In this document: positions 7,211 through 13,745 of the stretch, in pieces
Layout of the letters: each line of letters starts with the position of its first letter
Numbering within the stretch: position 1 is the first letter of the stretch
Assembly: GCA_902806105.1 (NCBI GenBank)
Contig: CADCVI010000060.1
Span: 1-13,745 of the forward strand
DNA length: 13,745 nucleotides
Direction of reading: 5' to 3'
From: an uncultured Rubrobacteraceae bacterium
GTDB lineage: Bacteria > Actinomycetota > Rubrobacteria > Rubrobacterales > Rubrobacteraceae
Translations under genes and position numbers: made by a program
The notes under the pieces: model-generated
Told to the model about the DNA's origin: nothing
The model's input: only the letters and a program-made list of their open reading frames with translations
The model's database searches: none

Positions 7211-8185
7211 CTAGGAGGACTCGGCTGGCGGGACGGCCGCGTCGGGTTTGCTCTGGCCCTTCGAGGAGGCCAGGGTGACGCCGCAGATGACCAGCAGGCC
7301 GCCGACGAGCTGGGGGAGGCCGGGGCGTTCGCCGAGGGCAGGTGTTGCCATCGCGATCGTGAAGACCGGGGTGAGGTTGAGGAAGACGGAGGCGCGCGCC
7401 GCTCCCACGCCCCCGACGCCGGTGTTCCAGAACAGGAAGGCTGCCACCGAGGCCGCGACGCCGACGTACAGGAGGCCCACGACGACCAGGGGTGTGATCC
7501 GGCCGATGGGCTGCGTGGCGAGCTCGTACCCCCCGGCTACGGCGAGGAGCGGCAGGGCGAGCAGCGCCGTGATCGTGGTGGCCGCGAGCGGCGACAGCAC
7601 GCGGGTCACCCGGATCACGAGGACCGTGTAGACCGCCCACGCCGTGGCGGCGACGAGCATCGCGAGGTCGCCGCGGTTGAAGGAGAAGCTCGCAAGCACA
7701 TCGAGGGAGCCGCGGGAGACGATCCAGACCACCCCCACCAGGCTCACGAGCGCCCCCGCCAGCCGCCGGCCCGTCAGCCGGTCGAAGCCGACCGCCGCCG
7801 CGAGCAGTATGGTCAGGATCGGCGTCGCGCCGTTGATGAGCGCCGCGTTGGTGCTCGTCGTGTACTCCAGCGACAGGTAGACGAGGCCGTTGAACAGGAA
7901 CACACCCGTGACCGCCATGGCCGCGAGGCCCGCCCAGAGGCTCCGCGGGGGCCTGGGTATGCTCCCCTCCACGTAGAGCGTCAGCGGGACGAGGATCGCG
8001 CAGGCTAAAGACCAGCGGATCAGGTTTATCCCGAACGGCGGCAACGCCTCGGACAGGGGCTGCCCGAACACGAAGTTCCCGGCCCAGAAGAGCGGTGCGA
8101 GGACGAGGAAGACGTAGGGCGATACCCGAGCACCGTCAGCGGTCCCCCGATTCCGGGACCGCGAAGGCCCGCCCCTCAGGCCCAC
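7211..8185 (-). CDS. EamA/DMT-superfamily transporter
   Basis: A 324-residue integral membrane protein with about ten hydrophobic segments arranged as two EamA repeats (roughly residues 22-150 and 168-300). Recognisable family text includes LAPLFWAGNFVFG in the first helix, the first-repeat end ALINGATPILTILLAAAVGFDRLTGRRLAGALVSLVGVV, and the matching second-repeat end FLNLTPVFTIAMATPALGERPGLPQLVGGLLVICGV. Such proteins export or import metabolites, often amino acids or their derivatives; the substrate cannot be read from the sequence. The start is a GTG at 8185 with no good Shine-Dalgarno, and no other in-frame start lies before the first helix. It points leftward, converging with the ferredoxin gene and divergent from the peptide-ligase cluster across a 410-bp gap. 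Export of the cluster's product is possible but unsupported. Confidence 0.9.
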   Translation of the reverse strand: MGLRGGPSRSRNRGTADGARVSPYVFLVLAPLFWAGNFVFGQPLSEALPPFGINLIRWSLACAILVPLTLYVEGSIPRPPRSLWAGLAAMAVTGVFLFNGLVYLSLEYTTSTNAALINGATPILTILLAAAVGFDRLTGRRLAGALVSLVGVVWIVSRGSLDVLASFSFNRGDLAMLVAATAWAVYTVLVIRVTRVLSPLAATTITALLALPLLAVAGGYELATQPIGRITPLVVVGLLYVGVAASVAAFLFWNTGVGGVGAARASVFLNLTPVFTIAMATPALGERPGLPQLVGGLLVICGVTLASSKGQSKPDAAVPPAESS

Positions 8186-8595
8186 GAACCACCGGGGAGG
8201 ACAGCCGAACGACGGCGCCCCAACTCTCCCCTACTCCTCGTCAATCGAACGCCTCCCCGGGACGATGTCCGGCCCCATCCTACCGCGAGAACCCGGGGCG
8301 TTCTTTCCGGGGACGGGACACCAAGAGAAGCGGGGCCGGGCTGGCAAGCTCCGTTCCCGACGGTTCGGGGCCATCGAAGAGGAGCCCCGAACCGGGCGAT
8401 GGGAGATCGGCTCAGAACCGTCGGGCGACTCGCGGGGACTGGTCCGGCGAGCGTTGCCAGCCCCTTACGAACGGCCCAGCGGCGCGTTCCTGCACGCGAG
8501 GGTTTCCCTCCATCCGGCCAAAGACGCAACCGGGTCCGTTCAGCAAGATAGTCGAGTGGGACAGACGGTCCCCGGAGCTTCGAGGAGGCTGAACC
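8186..8595. other. 410-bp gap without a convincing gene, holding dense secondary structure
   Basis: Reading frames across this gap show no family-like text and differ in character from the neighbouring proteins. The middle (8338-8463) holds nested complementary segments, described separately. The right end has a small GGGAC/GTCCC hairpin (8558-8562 with 8568-8572) just before the GAGGAGG ribosome binding site of the next gene. I see no clean promoter on either strand; the AAGATAGT near 8545-8552 is a weak -10 candidate for the rightward gene. Confidence 0.5.
8338..8463. ncRNA. Candidate structured RNA element (cis-regulatory leader or small RNA), strand unknown
   Basis: Perfect complementary segments are nested. 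P1 pairs 8338-8347 (GGGCTGGCAA) with 8454-8463. Inside it, P2 pairs 8356-8366 (CCCGACGGTTC) with 8415-8425. Inside P2, P3 pairs GGGGC (8367-8371) with GCCCC (8384-8388), and a short P4 pairs CGAT (8397-8400) with ATCG (8406-8409). Between P2 and P1 there is P5, CTCGC (8429-8433) with GCGAG (8447-8451) plus an inner GGA/TCC. P3 can alternatively extend to 11 bp (8361-8371 with 8384-8394), which would break six pairs of P2, a switch-like option. No known riboswitch class was recognised. Read rightward it would lie in the leader of the 84-codon gene and ligase cluster; read leftward, in the leader of the EamA transporter. Confidence 0.45.
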
Positions 8596-8850
8596 TTGGA
8601 AGACGTTACGCGCAAGCATGAGGGCTGGGTGGGTTGCAAGGAGTACGACCTCGTTGGGATCCCCGCGGACATCCCCGCTCTCGGGGTGAAGCTGGGGGAG
8701 AAGGGGCTCGTGAGAGACCTCGACCTGCGGCTCGGGGGCGACGTGATCGCCACGCTTCAACTCGTCGCCTCCACCGGGCTGACGAAGGGCTGGGTGGAGA
8801 TGGAGGTCCGGCCCGAGGAGAGGGTGCTGTCGTACGCCCCCGCCGGCTGA
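8596..8850 (+). CDS. Small hypothetical protein (84 residues)
   Basis: I do not recognise this family. The reading frame starts with TTG at 8596, seven bases after a good GAGGAGG (8582-8588), and runs to TGA at 8848-8850. The protein is soluble, with no signal peptide, membrane helix or metal motif; it alternates short beta-like stretches (GWVGCKEYDLVGIPADI, DVIATLQLVAS, GWVEMEVRPEERVLSY) and has one cysteine (Cys14). Composition is balanced and free of the Arg/Pro-rich look of the spurious frames nearby, which supports a real gene. It precedes the three-ligase run in the same direction, but a probable terminator lies between them, so co-transcription is doubtful. Confidence 0.6.
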   Translation: MEDVTRKHEGWVGCKEYDLVGIPADIPALGVKLGEKGLVRDLDLRLGGDVIATLQLVASTGLTKGWVEMEVRPEERVLSYAPAG

Positions 8851-8855
8851 TCGAT

Positions 8856-8887
8856 GGGGCCGATCGCAGCTTGCACGGTCCGGCCCC
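8856..8887 (+). other. Hairpin just after the small gene
   Basis: GGGGCCG (8856-8862) pairs with CGGCCCC (8881-8887) across an 18-base loop, five bases after the stop at 8850. It has no T run of its own. It may stabilise the 3' end or act together with the T-followed hairpin downstream. Confidence 0.35.
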
Positions 8888-8911
8888 CATGCCGCGGAGG
8901 GTTCGCCGGTC

Positions 8912-8940
8912 GGCGGATCACGCCGCCACGTTTTGTGTTT
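8912..8940 (+). terminator. Probable intrinsic terminator before the ligase cluster
   Basis: GGCGG (8912-8916) pairs with CCGCC (8923-8927) around ATCACG, followed by ACG and the T-rich tract TTTTGTGTTT (8931-8940). The stem is only 5 bp but all G:C. The following AT-rich stretch to about 8954 could also contain the promoter of the GCS2 gene, although no standard pair of boxes is visible. Confidence 0.5.
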
Positions 8941-8981
8941 AGATTCTCTTTCTGTCGTCGACGAGCCGGGGTGGGTCCGTT

Positions 8982-10283
8982 TTGAACTTCAGGGAGCGTC
9001 GAGTCGGGCTTGAGCAGGAGTTTTTCCTCGTGGACGAGGCGGGTGCCCTCTCCGACCGTGCGGACGACCTTCTGGCGCTGTGCCGCGAGAGGGCGGAGGA
9101 CGCGGGGAAGGACGCCTCGGGTTTTCTCCCCGAGTGCGCCAGGCACATGGTAGAAGTCAACACGTCCCCCGCGCACTCCGTGGAGGCGCTCACCGAGGAG
9201 TACCTGGAGAACCTGACCCTGGCGCTCGGGGCGGGACGGGAACTCGGGCTCCGGCTCTACCCCCTCGCAACCTACCCGCTCCCCGTCGAGCCCTCGATGC
9301 GCGACAAGCCCCGCTACGAGATGCAGGCGCGGGCGGTCGGTCAGGAGAGGTTCCTGCACGCCGGGCGCTGCGCGGGCGTGCACGTGCACCTGGAGGTCGA
9401 GCCGGGGACCGTCGACGGCACGGTCGGCGTCTCGTACGCCTCCACGGCGGCGGCGCGGGAGGAGCTCCTGAACGCGTACAACCTCGGGGTCGCGCTCGAC
9501 GCCGCCCTCGTGGCGCTCTCGCGCTCCTGCCCCTTCTACGAGGGAAGCGCCACCGGCCTCGCGAACCGCACCTGCTACTACCGGGGCGACGCGAAGCTCG
9601 CCCCGCAGGGTGTCTACGCGCTCCTGGAACGGGTGGGCGGTCTCCCCCCCTACGCTACGTCCACGGAGGACCTCGTCGCGGACCAGTTCGCCAGGTTGCG
9701 CTCCTGGCTCGCGGCATTGGACCGGGCGGGGGTGAGCCACGACCTCTTCTTCGAGGAGGGGGGCGGCCTCCTCTCCTCGTCCTCCTGGAGCCCGGTGCGC
9801 CTAAACACCCACGGCACGGTCGAGCTGCGGGGCATCGACAGCAACCTTCCGGGGGTGGTGCTCGCGATCTGTGCCCTCGCCACGCGCGCCGCCGACCGGG
9901 TGCGCCGGGAGGGGCTGAAGGTCTCGCCGGAGGAGGGACGGCGGACCGTCGAGGTTGTGGGCGGCGCGCTCCTCGTACCCGGTTTCGATTACATGAAGGG
10001 CGAGCTCTTCCGCGAGGCGGCGACGGATGGCGTGGAGAGCCCGGCGGTCGCCGCCTACCTAGACTCCGTGCTGGCCTTCTGCGGAGACGAGGAGGTCACC
10101 GGCGCGTTCAAGGAGGGCGACCGCTACCGGAACGTGGAGCGAGACCTGCGGCAGAGCTTCCCGTCCACGCTCTCCGAGGAGGAGGGCCTGGAGCTCGTCC
10201 GTGCCGCCTGTGACGAGCTCGAACGCGTGGTCGCGACGCTCGGCCGCGCCCGGACGGGGGAGGCGGTGGCGGATGGCGGCTGA
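8982..10283 (+). CDS. GCS2-type carboxylate-amine ligase (glutamate-cysteine ligase family)
   Basis: A 433-residue protein of the glutamine-synthetase-like GCS2 ligase family, whose members activate a carboxylate (commonly the gamma-carboxylate of glutamate) with ATP and join it to an amine. Seen motifs: N-terminal VGLEQEFFLVD with the metal-binding acidic residues E11 and E13, GVHVHLEVEP with H134, H136 and E138, a central NAYNLGVALDAALVALSRSCPFYEGS, and NTHGTVELRGIDSNLP with E281 and R283. The TTG start at 8982 is the first reasonable one after an in-frame TAG at 8940, with GGGGTGGG some ten bases upstream; the N-terminus matches where the family begins. It is longer than typical YbdK-like members (about 370). 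It overlaps the next gene by 11 bp, so the two are translationally coupled. The amine partner is unknown; it need not be cysteine. Confidence 0.87.
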   Translation: MNFRERRVGLEQEFFLVDEAGALSDRADDLLALCRERAEDAGKDASGFLPECARHMVEVNTSPAHSVEALTEEYLENLTLALGAGRELGLRLYPLATYPLPVEPSMRDKPRYEMQARAVGQERFLHAGRCAGVHVHLEVEPGTVDGTVGVSYASTAAAREELLNAYNLGVALDAALVALSRSCPFYEGSATGLANRTCYYRGDAKLAPQGVYALLERVGGLPPYATSTEDLVADQFARLRSWLAALDRAGVSHDLFFEEGGGLLSSSSWSPVRLNTHGTVELRGIDSNLPGVVLAICALATRAADRVRREGLKVSPEEGRRTVEVVGGALLVPGFDYMKGELFREAATDGVESPAVAAYLDSVLAFCGDEEVTGAFKEGDRYRNVERDLRQSFPSTLSEEEGLELVRAACDELERVVATLGRARTGEAVADGG

Positions 10284-11655
10284 AGGGCTCGGGAGCTACT
10301 ACAACGAGGCGCTGGAGCCCGGCGGCGAGGCCCGCGAGCTCTACCGGCCGCTCCTGGAGACCCTGGAAAAGATGGGACCGGAGGCGGTCGCCAGGGGCAG
10401 AGCCCGGGCTGACCGGAAGCTGCGCGAGCTCGGGGCGACGTTCAACCTGCCCGGCGAGGGGGATGGGACGGGCAGGGACCGCATCCTCCCGGCGGACTGG
10501 ATGCCGCGGATAATCCCCAAGGGCCACTGGGAGAAGCTTTCGGCCGGCCTGTTGCAGAGGGGCCTCGCCCTCAACGCCTGGCTCGCGGACCTGCACGAGG
10601 GGCGCGGGGACGTGGTACCCGACGAGGTGGTCGAGAGCAGCGCCTTCCACCGGCAGGGTCCGTCGTTCGGGACCTCGCTGCCCTGTCCCGTGCGCGTCTA
10701 CGGCCCGGACGTCGTACATCTCGGCGGGGGCGAGTACGTCGTCTTGGAGGACAACGCGCGGGTGCCGAGCGGGGTCGCCTACTCGGAGGCCGTGCGCAGG
10801 GCCGGGCTCGCCGCGCTGCCGGAGATCTTCGAACCCTACAGCGTCAGCGGCATCTACGGGTACTACGCGGCGCTCCGCTCCGCCCTCCTTGGTGCCGCGG
10901 CCCCCGGTGACGTCGACGAGCCCGGCCTCGCCGTCGTCACCGGGGGCCGCCGGGACCCGGCCTTCTTCGAGCACGAGCGGATAGCCGCTACGTGCGGCCT
11001 CAAGCTGCTGACGATCGGGGAGCTGGGTGTGCGGGGAGGCGTGGTGGTTTCCAGGGTCGACGGGTCGAGGGTGGATGTGATCTACCGCCGCTTCGAGGAC
11101 GACCTGCTCCGCGCCGACCTGCCGGAGCTCTCGGACGCGTACCTGAAGGGCAGGGTCAACATCGTGAACTCGCCGGGAGTGGGCATCGCCGACGACAAGG
11201 GCATCTTCCCCTACGTGCCGGAGATGATAGAGCACTACCTCGGCGAGGCGCCGATCCTGAAGAACGCCCCTACCCTCTCGCTCCTCGACCCCGAGGGCAG
11301 GGACGAGGCCCTGGAGCGCCTGCCGGAGCTTGTCTTGAAGCCCCGCGAGGGCTTCGGGGCAAAGGGCCTCGTAATGGGCCCGGAGGCCGACGCGGAGACC
11401 ATAATCCAGGCCCGGCGCGCCGTGAAGCAGGACCCGACGGCCTGGATTGCCCAGGAGTTTCTGGACTTCTCGACCCATGTCCTCGACGAGTCCTCGGAGG
11501 CCCAGGAGGCGTTCGTGGACCTCAGGGCCTTCGTGCTCCCGGAGCTCGGCTACGTTATGCCCGGCGGCCTGACGAGGGTGGCGAGGCCCGGCACGCGCGT
11601 CGTCAACTCCTCGGCGGGCGGCAGCTTCAAGGACACCTGGGTGCTGCAAGACTGA
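10273..11655 (+). CDS. Circularly permuted ATP-grasp ligase (type 2)
   Basis: A 460-residue protein of the circularly permuted ATP-grasp family (formerly DUF404/DUF407), expected to form a carboxylate-amine (peptide or amide) bond with ATP. Motifs in order: the family N-terminus with HWEKLSAGLLQRGLALNAWLADLH, GGGEYVVLEDNARVPSGVAY, AVVTGGRRDPAFFEHERIA, VDVIYRRFEDDLL, the conserved NSPGVGIADDKGIFPYVPEMI at N299-I319, the nucleotide-binding LVLKPREGFGAKG (353-365) and AQEFLDFSTH. An upstream in-frame start at 10201 would add 24 unlike residues inside the previous gene; ATG 10273 with GGGGGAGG nine bases upstream is preferred. It overlaps the GCS2 gene by 11 bp and precedes the amidotransferase by 37 bp. 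In other genomes this family commonly pairs with alpha-E and transglutaminase genes; none is seen here. Substrates are unknown. Confidence 0.9.
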   Translation: MAAEGLGSYYNEALEPGGEARELYRPLLETLEKMGPEAVARGRARADRKLRELGATFNLPGEGDGTGRDRILPADWMPRIIPKGHWEKLSAGLLQRGLALNAWLADLHEGRGDVVPDEVVESSAFHRQGPSFGTSLPCPVRVYGPDVVHLGGGEYVVLEDNARVPSGVAYSEAVRRAGLAALPEIFEPYSVSGIYGYYAALRSALLGAAAPGDVDEPGLAVVTGGRRDPAFFEHERIAATCGLKLLTIGELGVRGGVVVSRVDGSRVDVIYRRFEDDLLRADLPELSDAYLKGRVNIVNSPGVGIADDKGIFPYVPEMIEHYLGEAPILKNAPTLSLLDPEGRDEALERLPELVLKPREGFGAKGLVMGPEADAETIIQARRAVKQDPTAWIAQEFLDFSTHVLDESSEAQEAFVDLRAFVLPELGYVMPGGLTRVARPGTRVVNSSAGGSFKDTWVLQD

Positions 11656-11692
11656 ATCATGCTTTCTATCGTTTAAAGAGGAGGAGCCTGGT

Positions 11693-13474
11693 ATGTGCGG
11701 TATCTGTGGCGAGGTGCGGCTTTCGGGTGGCTCGGCGGACGTCGGCGCCGTCGCCCGGATGAGCGAGACGATGTGCGACCGCGGCCCGGACGGCGGCGGG
11801 GCGTGGGCGCAGGGACCCGTGGCGCTCGGGCACCGGCGGCTCAAGATCATAGACCTCTCCGAGTCCGGCTCCCAGCCGATGTCCGATCCGGAGCTCGGCC
11901 TGACGCTCGTCTTCAACGGCATCATCTACAACTACCCCGAGCTCCGAAAGAATCTGGAAGGCAAGGGCTACCGCTTCTTCTCCACCTCCGACACCGAGGT
12001 CCTCCTGAAGGCGTACCACCTGTGGGGGACGGCTTTCGTCGACCGCCTCAAGGGCATGTTCGCCTTCGCCATCGTCGAGCGGGACTCGGGGAGGGTGATC
12101 CTCGGCCGCGACAGGCTGGGCATAAAGCCGCTGTACCTCGCCGAAACCGGGGACGGCGCCCTCCGCTTCGCCTCGACGCTCCCGGCGCTCCTCGCGGGGG
12201 GCGGCGTGGATACCTCGATAGACCCGCTTGCGCTCCACCACTACATGATGTTCCACTCCGTAGTGCCCGCTCCAGGTACCATCCTCAAGGGCGTGAGGCG
12301 CCTGCCGCCGGCGACCCTGCTCGTCCTGGAGCCGGACGGCTCCCGCGACGAGAAGCGGTACTGGTCGCCCCCGTACGACCGCGACCCCGCCCACGAGGGG
12401 ATGGACGCGCGCGACTGGGAGGACGCCATCCTGGAGGCGCTGCGCGTCGCCGTCGAGCGGCGCATGGTCTCCGACGTGCCGGTCGGGGTCCTCCTCTCCG
12501 GCGGCCTCGACTCGAGCATCATCGTCGGGCTCCTCGCCGAGATGGGCCAGAAAGACTTGCAGACCTTCAGCGTCGGCTTCGAGTCTATCGGCGGCATCGA
12601 GGGGGACGAGTTCGAGTTCTCCGACCTAGTCGCGAACCACTACGGCACCGACCACCACAAGATGCGTATCTCCGGCGAGGAGATGCTGCCGGCGCTGAAC
12701 GGCGCGATCCACGCGATGAGCGAGCCGATGGTCAGCCACGACGTCGTCGGCTTCTACCTCCTCTCGCAGGAGGTGGCGAAACATGTCAAGGTCGTGCAGT
12801 CCGGGCAGGGGGCCGACGAGGTCTTCGCGGGCTACGACTGGTACCCGCCGCTGGAGGATGCGAACGGGACCGGCCTGAAGACCTACGAGGCCGAGTTCTT
12901 CGACCGCCCGCGCGCCGAGATGATCGAGGCGTTGAGCCCCGAGTACCTCGCGGAGAAAGACGTGAGCCGGGCGTTCGCGGCCGAGCACTTCGCCCAGCCC
13001 GGAGCGGGCGTGCCGCTGGATCGCGCGCTCAGGCTCGACAGCCAGGTGATGCTGGTGGACGACCCGGTGAAGCGCGTCGACAACATGACGATGGCCTGGG
13101 GCCTGGAAGCCCGCGTCCCCTTCCTCGACCACGAGCTCGTCGAGCTCGCCGCCGCCTGCCCGCCGGAGCTCAAGCTCGCCCAGGGCGGCAAGGGAGTCCT
13201 GAAGGAGGCCTCCCGGCGCGTCATCCCGAACGAGGTAATAGACCGGGAGAAGGGCTACTTCCCCGTCCCCGCGCTCAAGCACCTCGAAGGGCCATTCCTG
13301 AAGATGGTCCGGGAGGCGCTCCACGCCCCCGCCGCCCGCGAGAGGGGCATCTTCAAGAAGGGCTACGTCGAACGGCTCCTCGCCGCGCCAAACGACGAGA
13401 AGACCCGTCTCGGGAGCAACAAGCTCTGGCAGATAGGGCTGCTAGAGCTGTGGCTACAAGCCCGAGGGCTCTGA
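11693..13474 (+). CDS. Asparagine-synthetase-like glutamine amidotransferase (AsnO/N-acetylglutaminylglutamine amidotransferase type)
   Basis: A 593-residue class II glutamine amidotransferase. After Met removal the N-terminal nucleophile is Cys2 (MCGICG); the glutaminase domain (2 to about 190) shows RGPDGGG, LGHRRLKIIDLS and VFNGIIYNYPELR. The synthase domain carries the PP-loop SGGLDSS at 269-275 that binds ATP, and later QSGQGADEVFAGY and VKRVDNMTMAWGLEARVPFLDHELVELA. The C-terminal LGSNKLWQIGLLELWLQ resembles the amidotransferases that cap N-acetylglutaminylglutamine as its amide rather than ordinary asparagine synthetases. The reaction would be: glutamine-derived ammonia plus an AMP-activated carboxylate gives a primary amide. 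GAGGAGGAG (11678-11686) precedes the ATG. Placement after two ligases, and not among amino-acid genes, favours an amide-capping role. Ordinary asparagine synthesis cannot be ruled out. Confidence 0.9.
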   Translation: MCGICGEVRLSGGSADVGAVARMSETMCDRGPDGGGAWAQGPVALGHRRLKIIDLSESGSQPMSDPELGLTLVFNGIIYNYPELRKNLEGKGYRFFSTSDTEVLLKAYHLWGTAFVDRLKGMFAFAIVERDSGRVILGRDRLGIKPLYLAETGDGALRFASTLPALLAGGGVDTSIDPLALHHYMMFHSVVPAPGTILKGVRRLPPATLLVLEPDGSRDEKRYWSPPYDRDPAHEGMDARDWEDAILEALRVAVERRMVSDVPVGVLLSGGLDSSIIVGLLAEMGQKDLQTFSVGFESIGGIEGDEFEFSDLVANHYGTDHHKMRISGEEMLPALNGAIHAMSEPMVSHDVVGFYLLSQEVAKHVKVVQSGQGADEVFAGYDWYPPLEDANGTGLKTYEAEFFDRPRAEMIEALSPEYLAEKDVSRAFAAEHFAQPGAGVPLDRALRLDSQVMLVDDPVKRVDNMTMAWGLEARVPFLDHELVELAAACPPELKLAQGGKGVLKEASRRVIPNEVIDREKGYFPVPALKHLEGPFLKMVREALHAPAARERGIFKKGYVERLLAAPNDEKTRLGSNKLWQIGLLELWLQARGL

Positions 13475-13513
13475 TGCGGCCTCCGGTCGAAAGCGCCGCC
13501 CGCGTGGAGAGTA

Positions 13514-13539
13514 GGGAGCGTAGGGAAACCCTGCTTCCC
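13514..13539. other. Bulged hairpin between the amidotransferase and DUF1028 genes
   Basis: GGGAGC-GT-AGGG (13514-13525) pairs with CCCTGC-T-TCCC (13529-13539) around an AAA loop, giving ten pairs with two bulges. No T run follows, so it is not a normal terminator. It sits 20 bases before the DUF1028 start and may modulate its expression. Confidence 0.3.
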
Positions 13540-13559
13540 CCCAGACGTGCGAGACAGAG

Positions 13560-13745
13560 TTGACCTTCTCCATCGCGGCGTGCGACCCGCGGACGGGCAT
13601 GTTCGGTGCCTGCGTCAGCACGAAGTTCCCGGCGGTCGGCTCGATCACGACCTTCGCCCGCGCGGGAGTGGGCATCGTCGTCACCCAGGCGCGCGCCAAT
13701 CCGCTCCTGGCCGTGGACGGGCTGGATTTTCTCGAAAGGGGTTAA
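13560..13745 (+). pseudogene. DUF1028 (Ntn-hydrolase-like) gene, only the first 61 codons before an early stop; frameshifted or truncated
   Basis: The 61 codons read TFSIAACDPRTGMFGACV, then STKFPAVGSITTFARAGVGIVVTQARANPLLAVDGLDFLERG, an unmistakable DUF1028 N-terminus. Family members have an Ntn-hydrolase fold and are usually over 200 residues; Thr2 after Met removal could be the nucleophile. The frame ends in TAA at 13743-13745, the last bases of the window, after GAAAGGGGTT. In relatives the helix continues with a small residue and Leu (AGLS-like); one more G in the run would read ERGL and stay open. So this is either a real frameshift, a sequence error, or a truncated gene. The start is TTG at 13560 with only a weak purine stretch (GAGACAGAG) before it. 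It follows the amidotransferase by 85 bp and fits the cluster as a hydrolase. Confidence 0.7.

Noticed and set aside
8338..8463. Miniature transposon (MITE) with terminal inverted repeats
   Set aside because: The outer 10-bp repeat could be read that way, but no flanking direct duplication is present (GGCC on the left, CTTA on the right) and the internal nested helices are not explained by it.
8186..8595. RNase P RNA, tmRNA, SRP RNA or a known riboswitch in the gap
   Set aside because: The conserved core words that I know for these RNAs, such as the GAGGAAAGTCC region of RNase P or the TPP, cobalamin and SAM boxes, were not found on either strand.
8095..8760. Overlapping frames on both strands in the gap between the transporter and the small gene
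   Set aside because: They are rich in Arg, Pro, Ser and Gly, have no recognisable domain and overlap real genes. The gap is better explained by structured non-coding sequence.
10201..10272. Upstream in-frame start for the permuted ATP-grasp ligase
   Set aside because: The extra 24 residues are Arg/Ser-rich and lie inside the coding end of the GCS2 gene, whereas ATG at 10273 has a strong GGGGGAGG ribosome binding site.

Overview
The window is GC-rich bacterial chromosome with tightly packed genes, purine-rich ribosome binding sites and frequent GTG/TTG starts. The gene mix (actinobacterial-type glycogen debranching enzyme, permuted ATP-grasp and GCS2 ligases, a stress protein fused to rubredoxin-like modules) suggests a high-GC actinomycete, perhaps of the Rubrobacter type. 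That assignment is inference from protein style, not from a marker gene. No tRNA, rRNA, insertion sequence or CRISPR array was seen.

Left part (1-4132). The 5' half of a glycogen debranching enzyme runs leftward out of the window. Divergent from it is a TetR-family regulator followed 16 bp later by a group A flavoprotein monooxygenase-like enzyme. Just before the TetR start lie two related inverted repeats, one over the -35 element and one over the predicted transcript start and the Shine-Dalgarno sequence. This looks like a self-regulated TetR/flavoprotein operon. An ankyrin-repeat lipoprotein follows.

Middle part (4133-8185). After an AT-richer leader comes a 779-residue protein with two universal stress (USP) domains, three PCP_red-like modules, two rubredoxin-like four-cysteine sites and two CPxxH motifs. 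A strong intrinsic terminator separates it from a small plant-type [2Fe-2S] ferredoxin, a plausible redox partner. A leftward EamA/DMT transporter follows.

Right part (8186-13745). A 410-bp gap without a convincing gene holds a nested set of perfectly complementary segments (8338-8463), a candidate structured RNA. Next come a small unrecognised protein and then a run of three amide-bond-forming enzymes: a GCS2-type carboxylate-amine ligase, a circularly permuted ATP-grasp ligase whose start overlaps the previous stop, and an AsnB/AsnO-type amidotransferase resembling those that make N-acetylglutaminylglutamine amide. The start of a DUF1028 (Ntn-hydrolase-like) gene follows but meets a stop after 61 codons at the window edge. 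The set reads as a small pathway that would build a short peptide or gamma-glutamyl compound, cap it as an amide, and perhaps hydrolyse or recycle it. The product is unknown from sequence, and this cluster is the best candidate in the window for an undescribed system.
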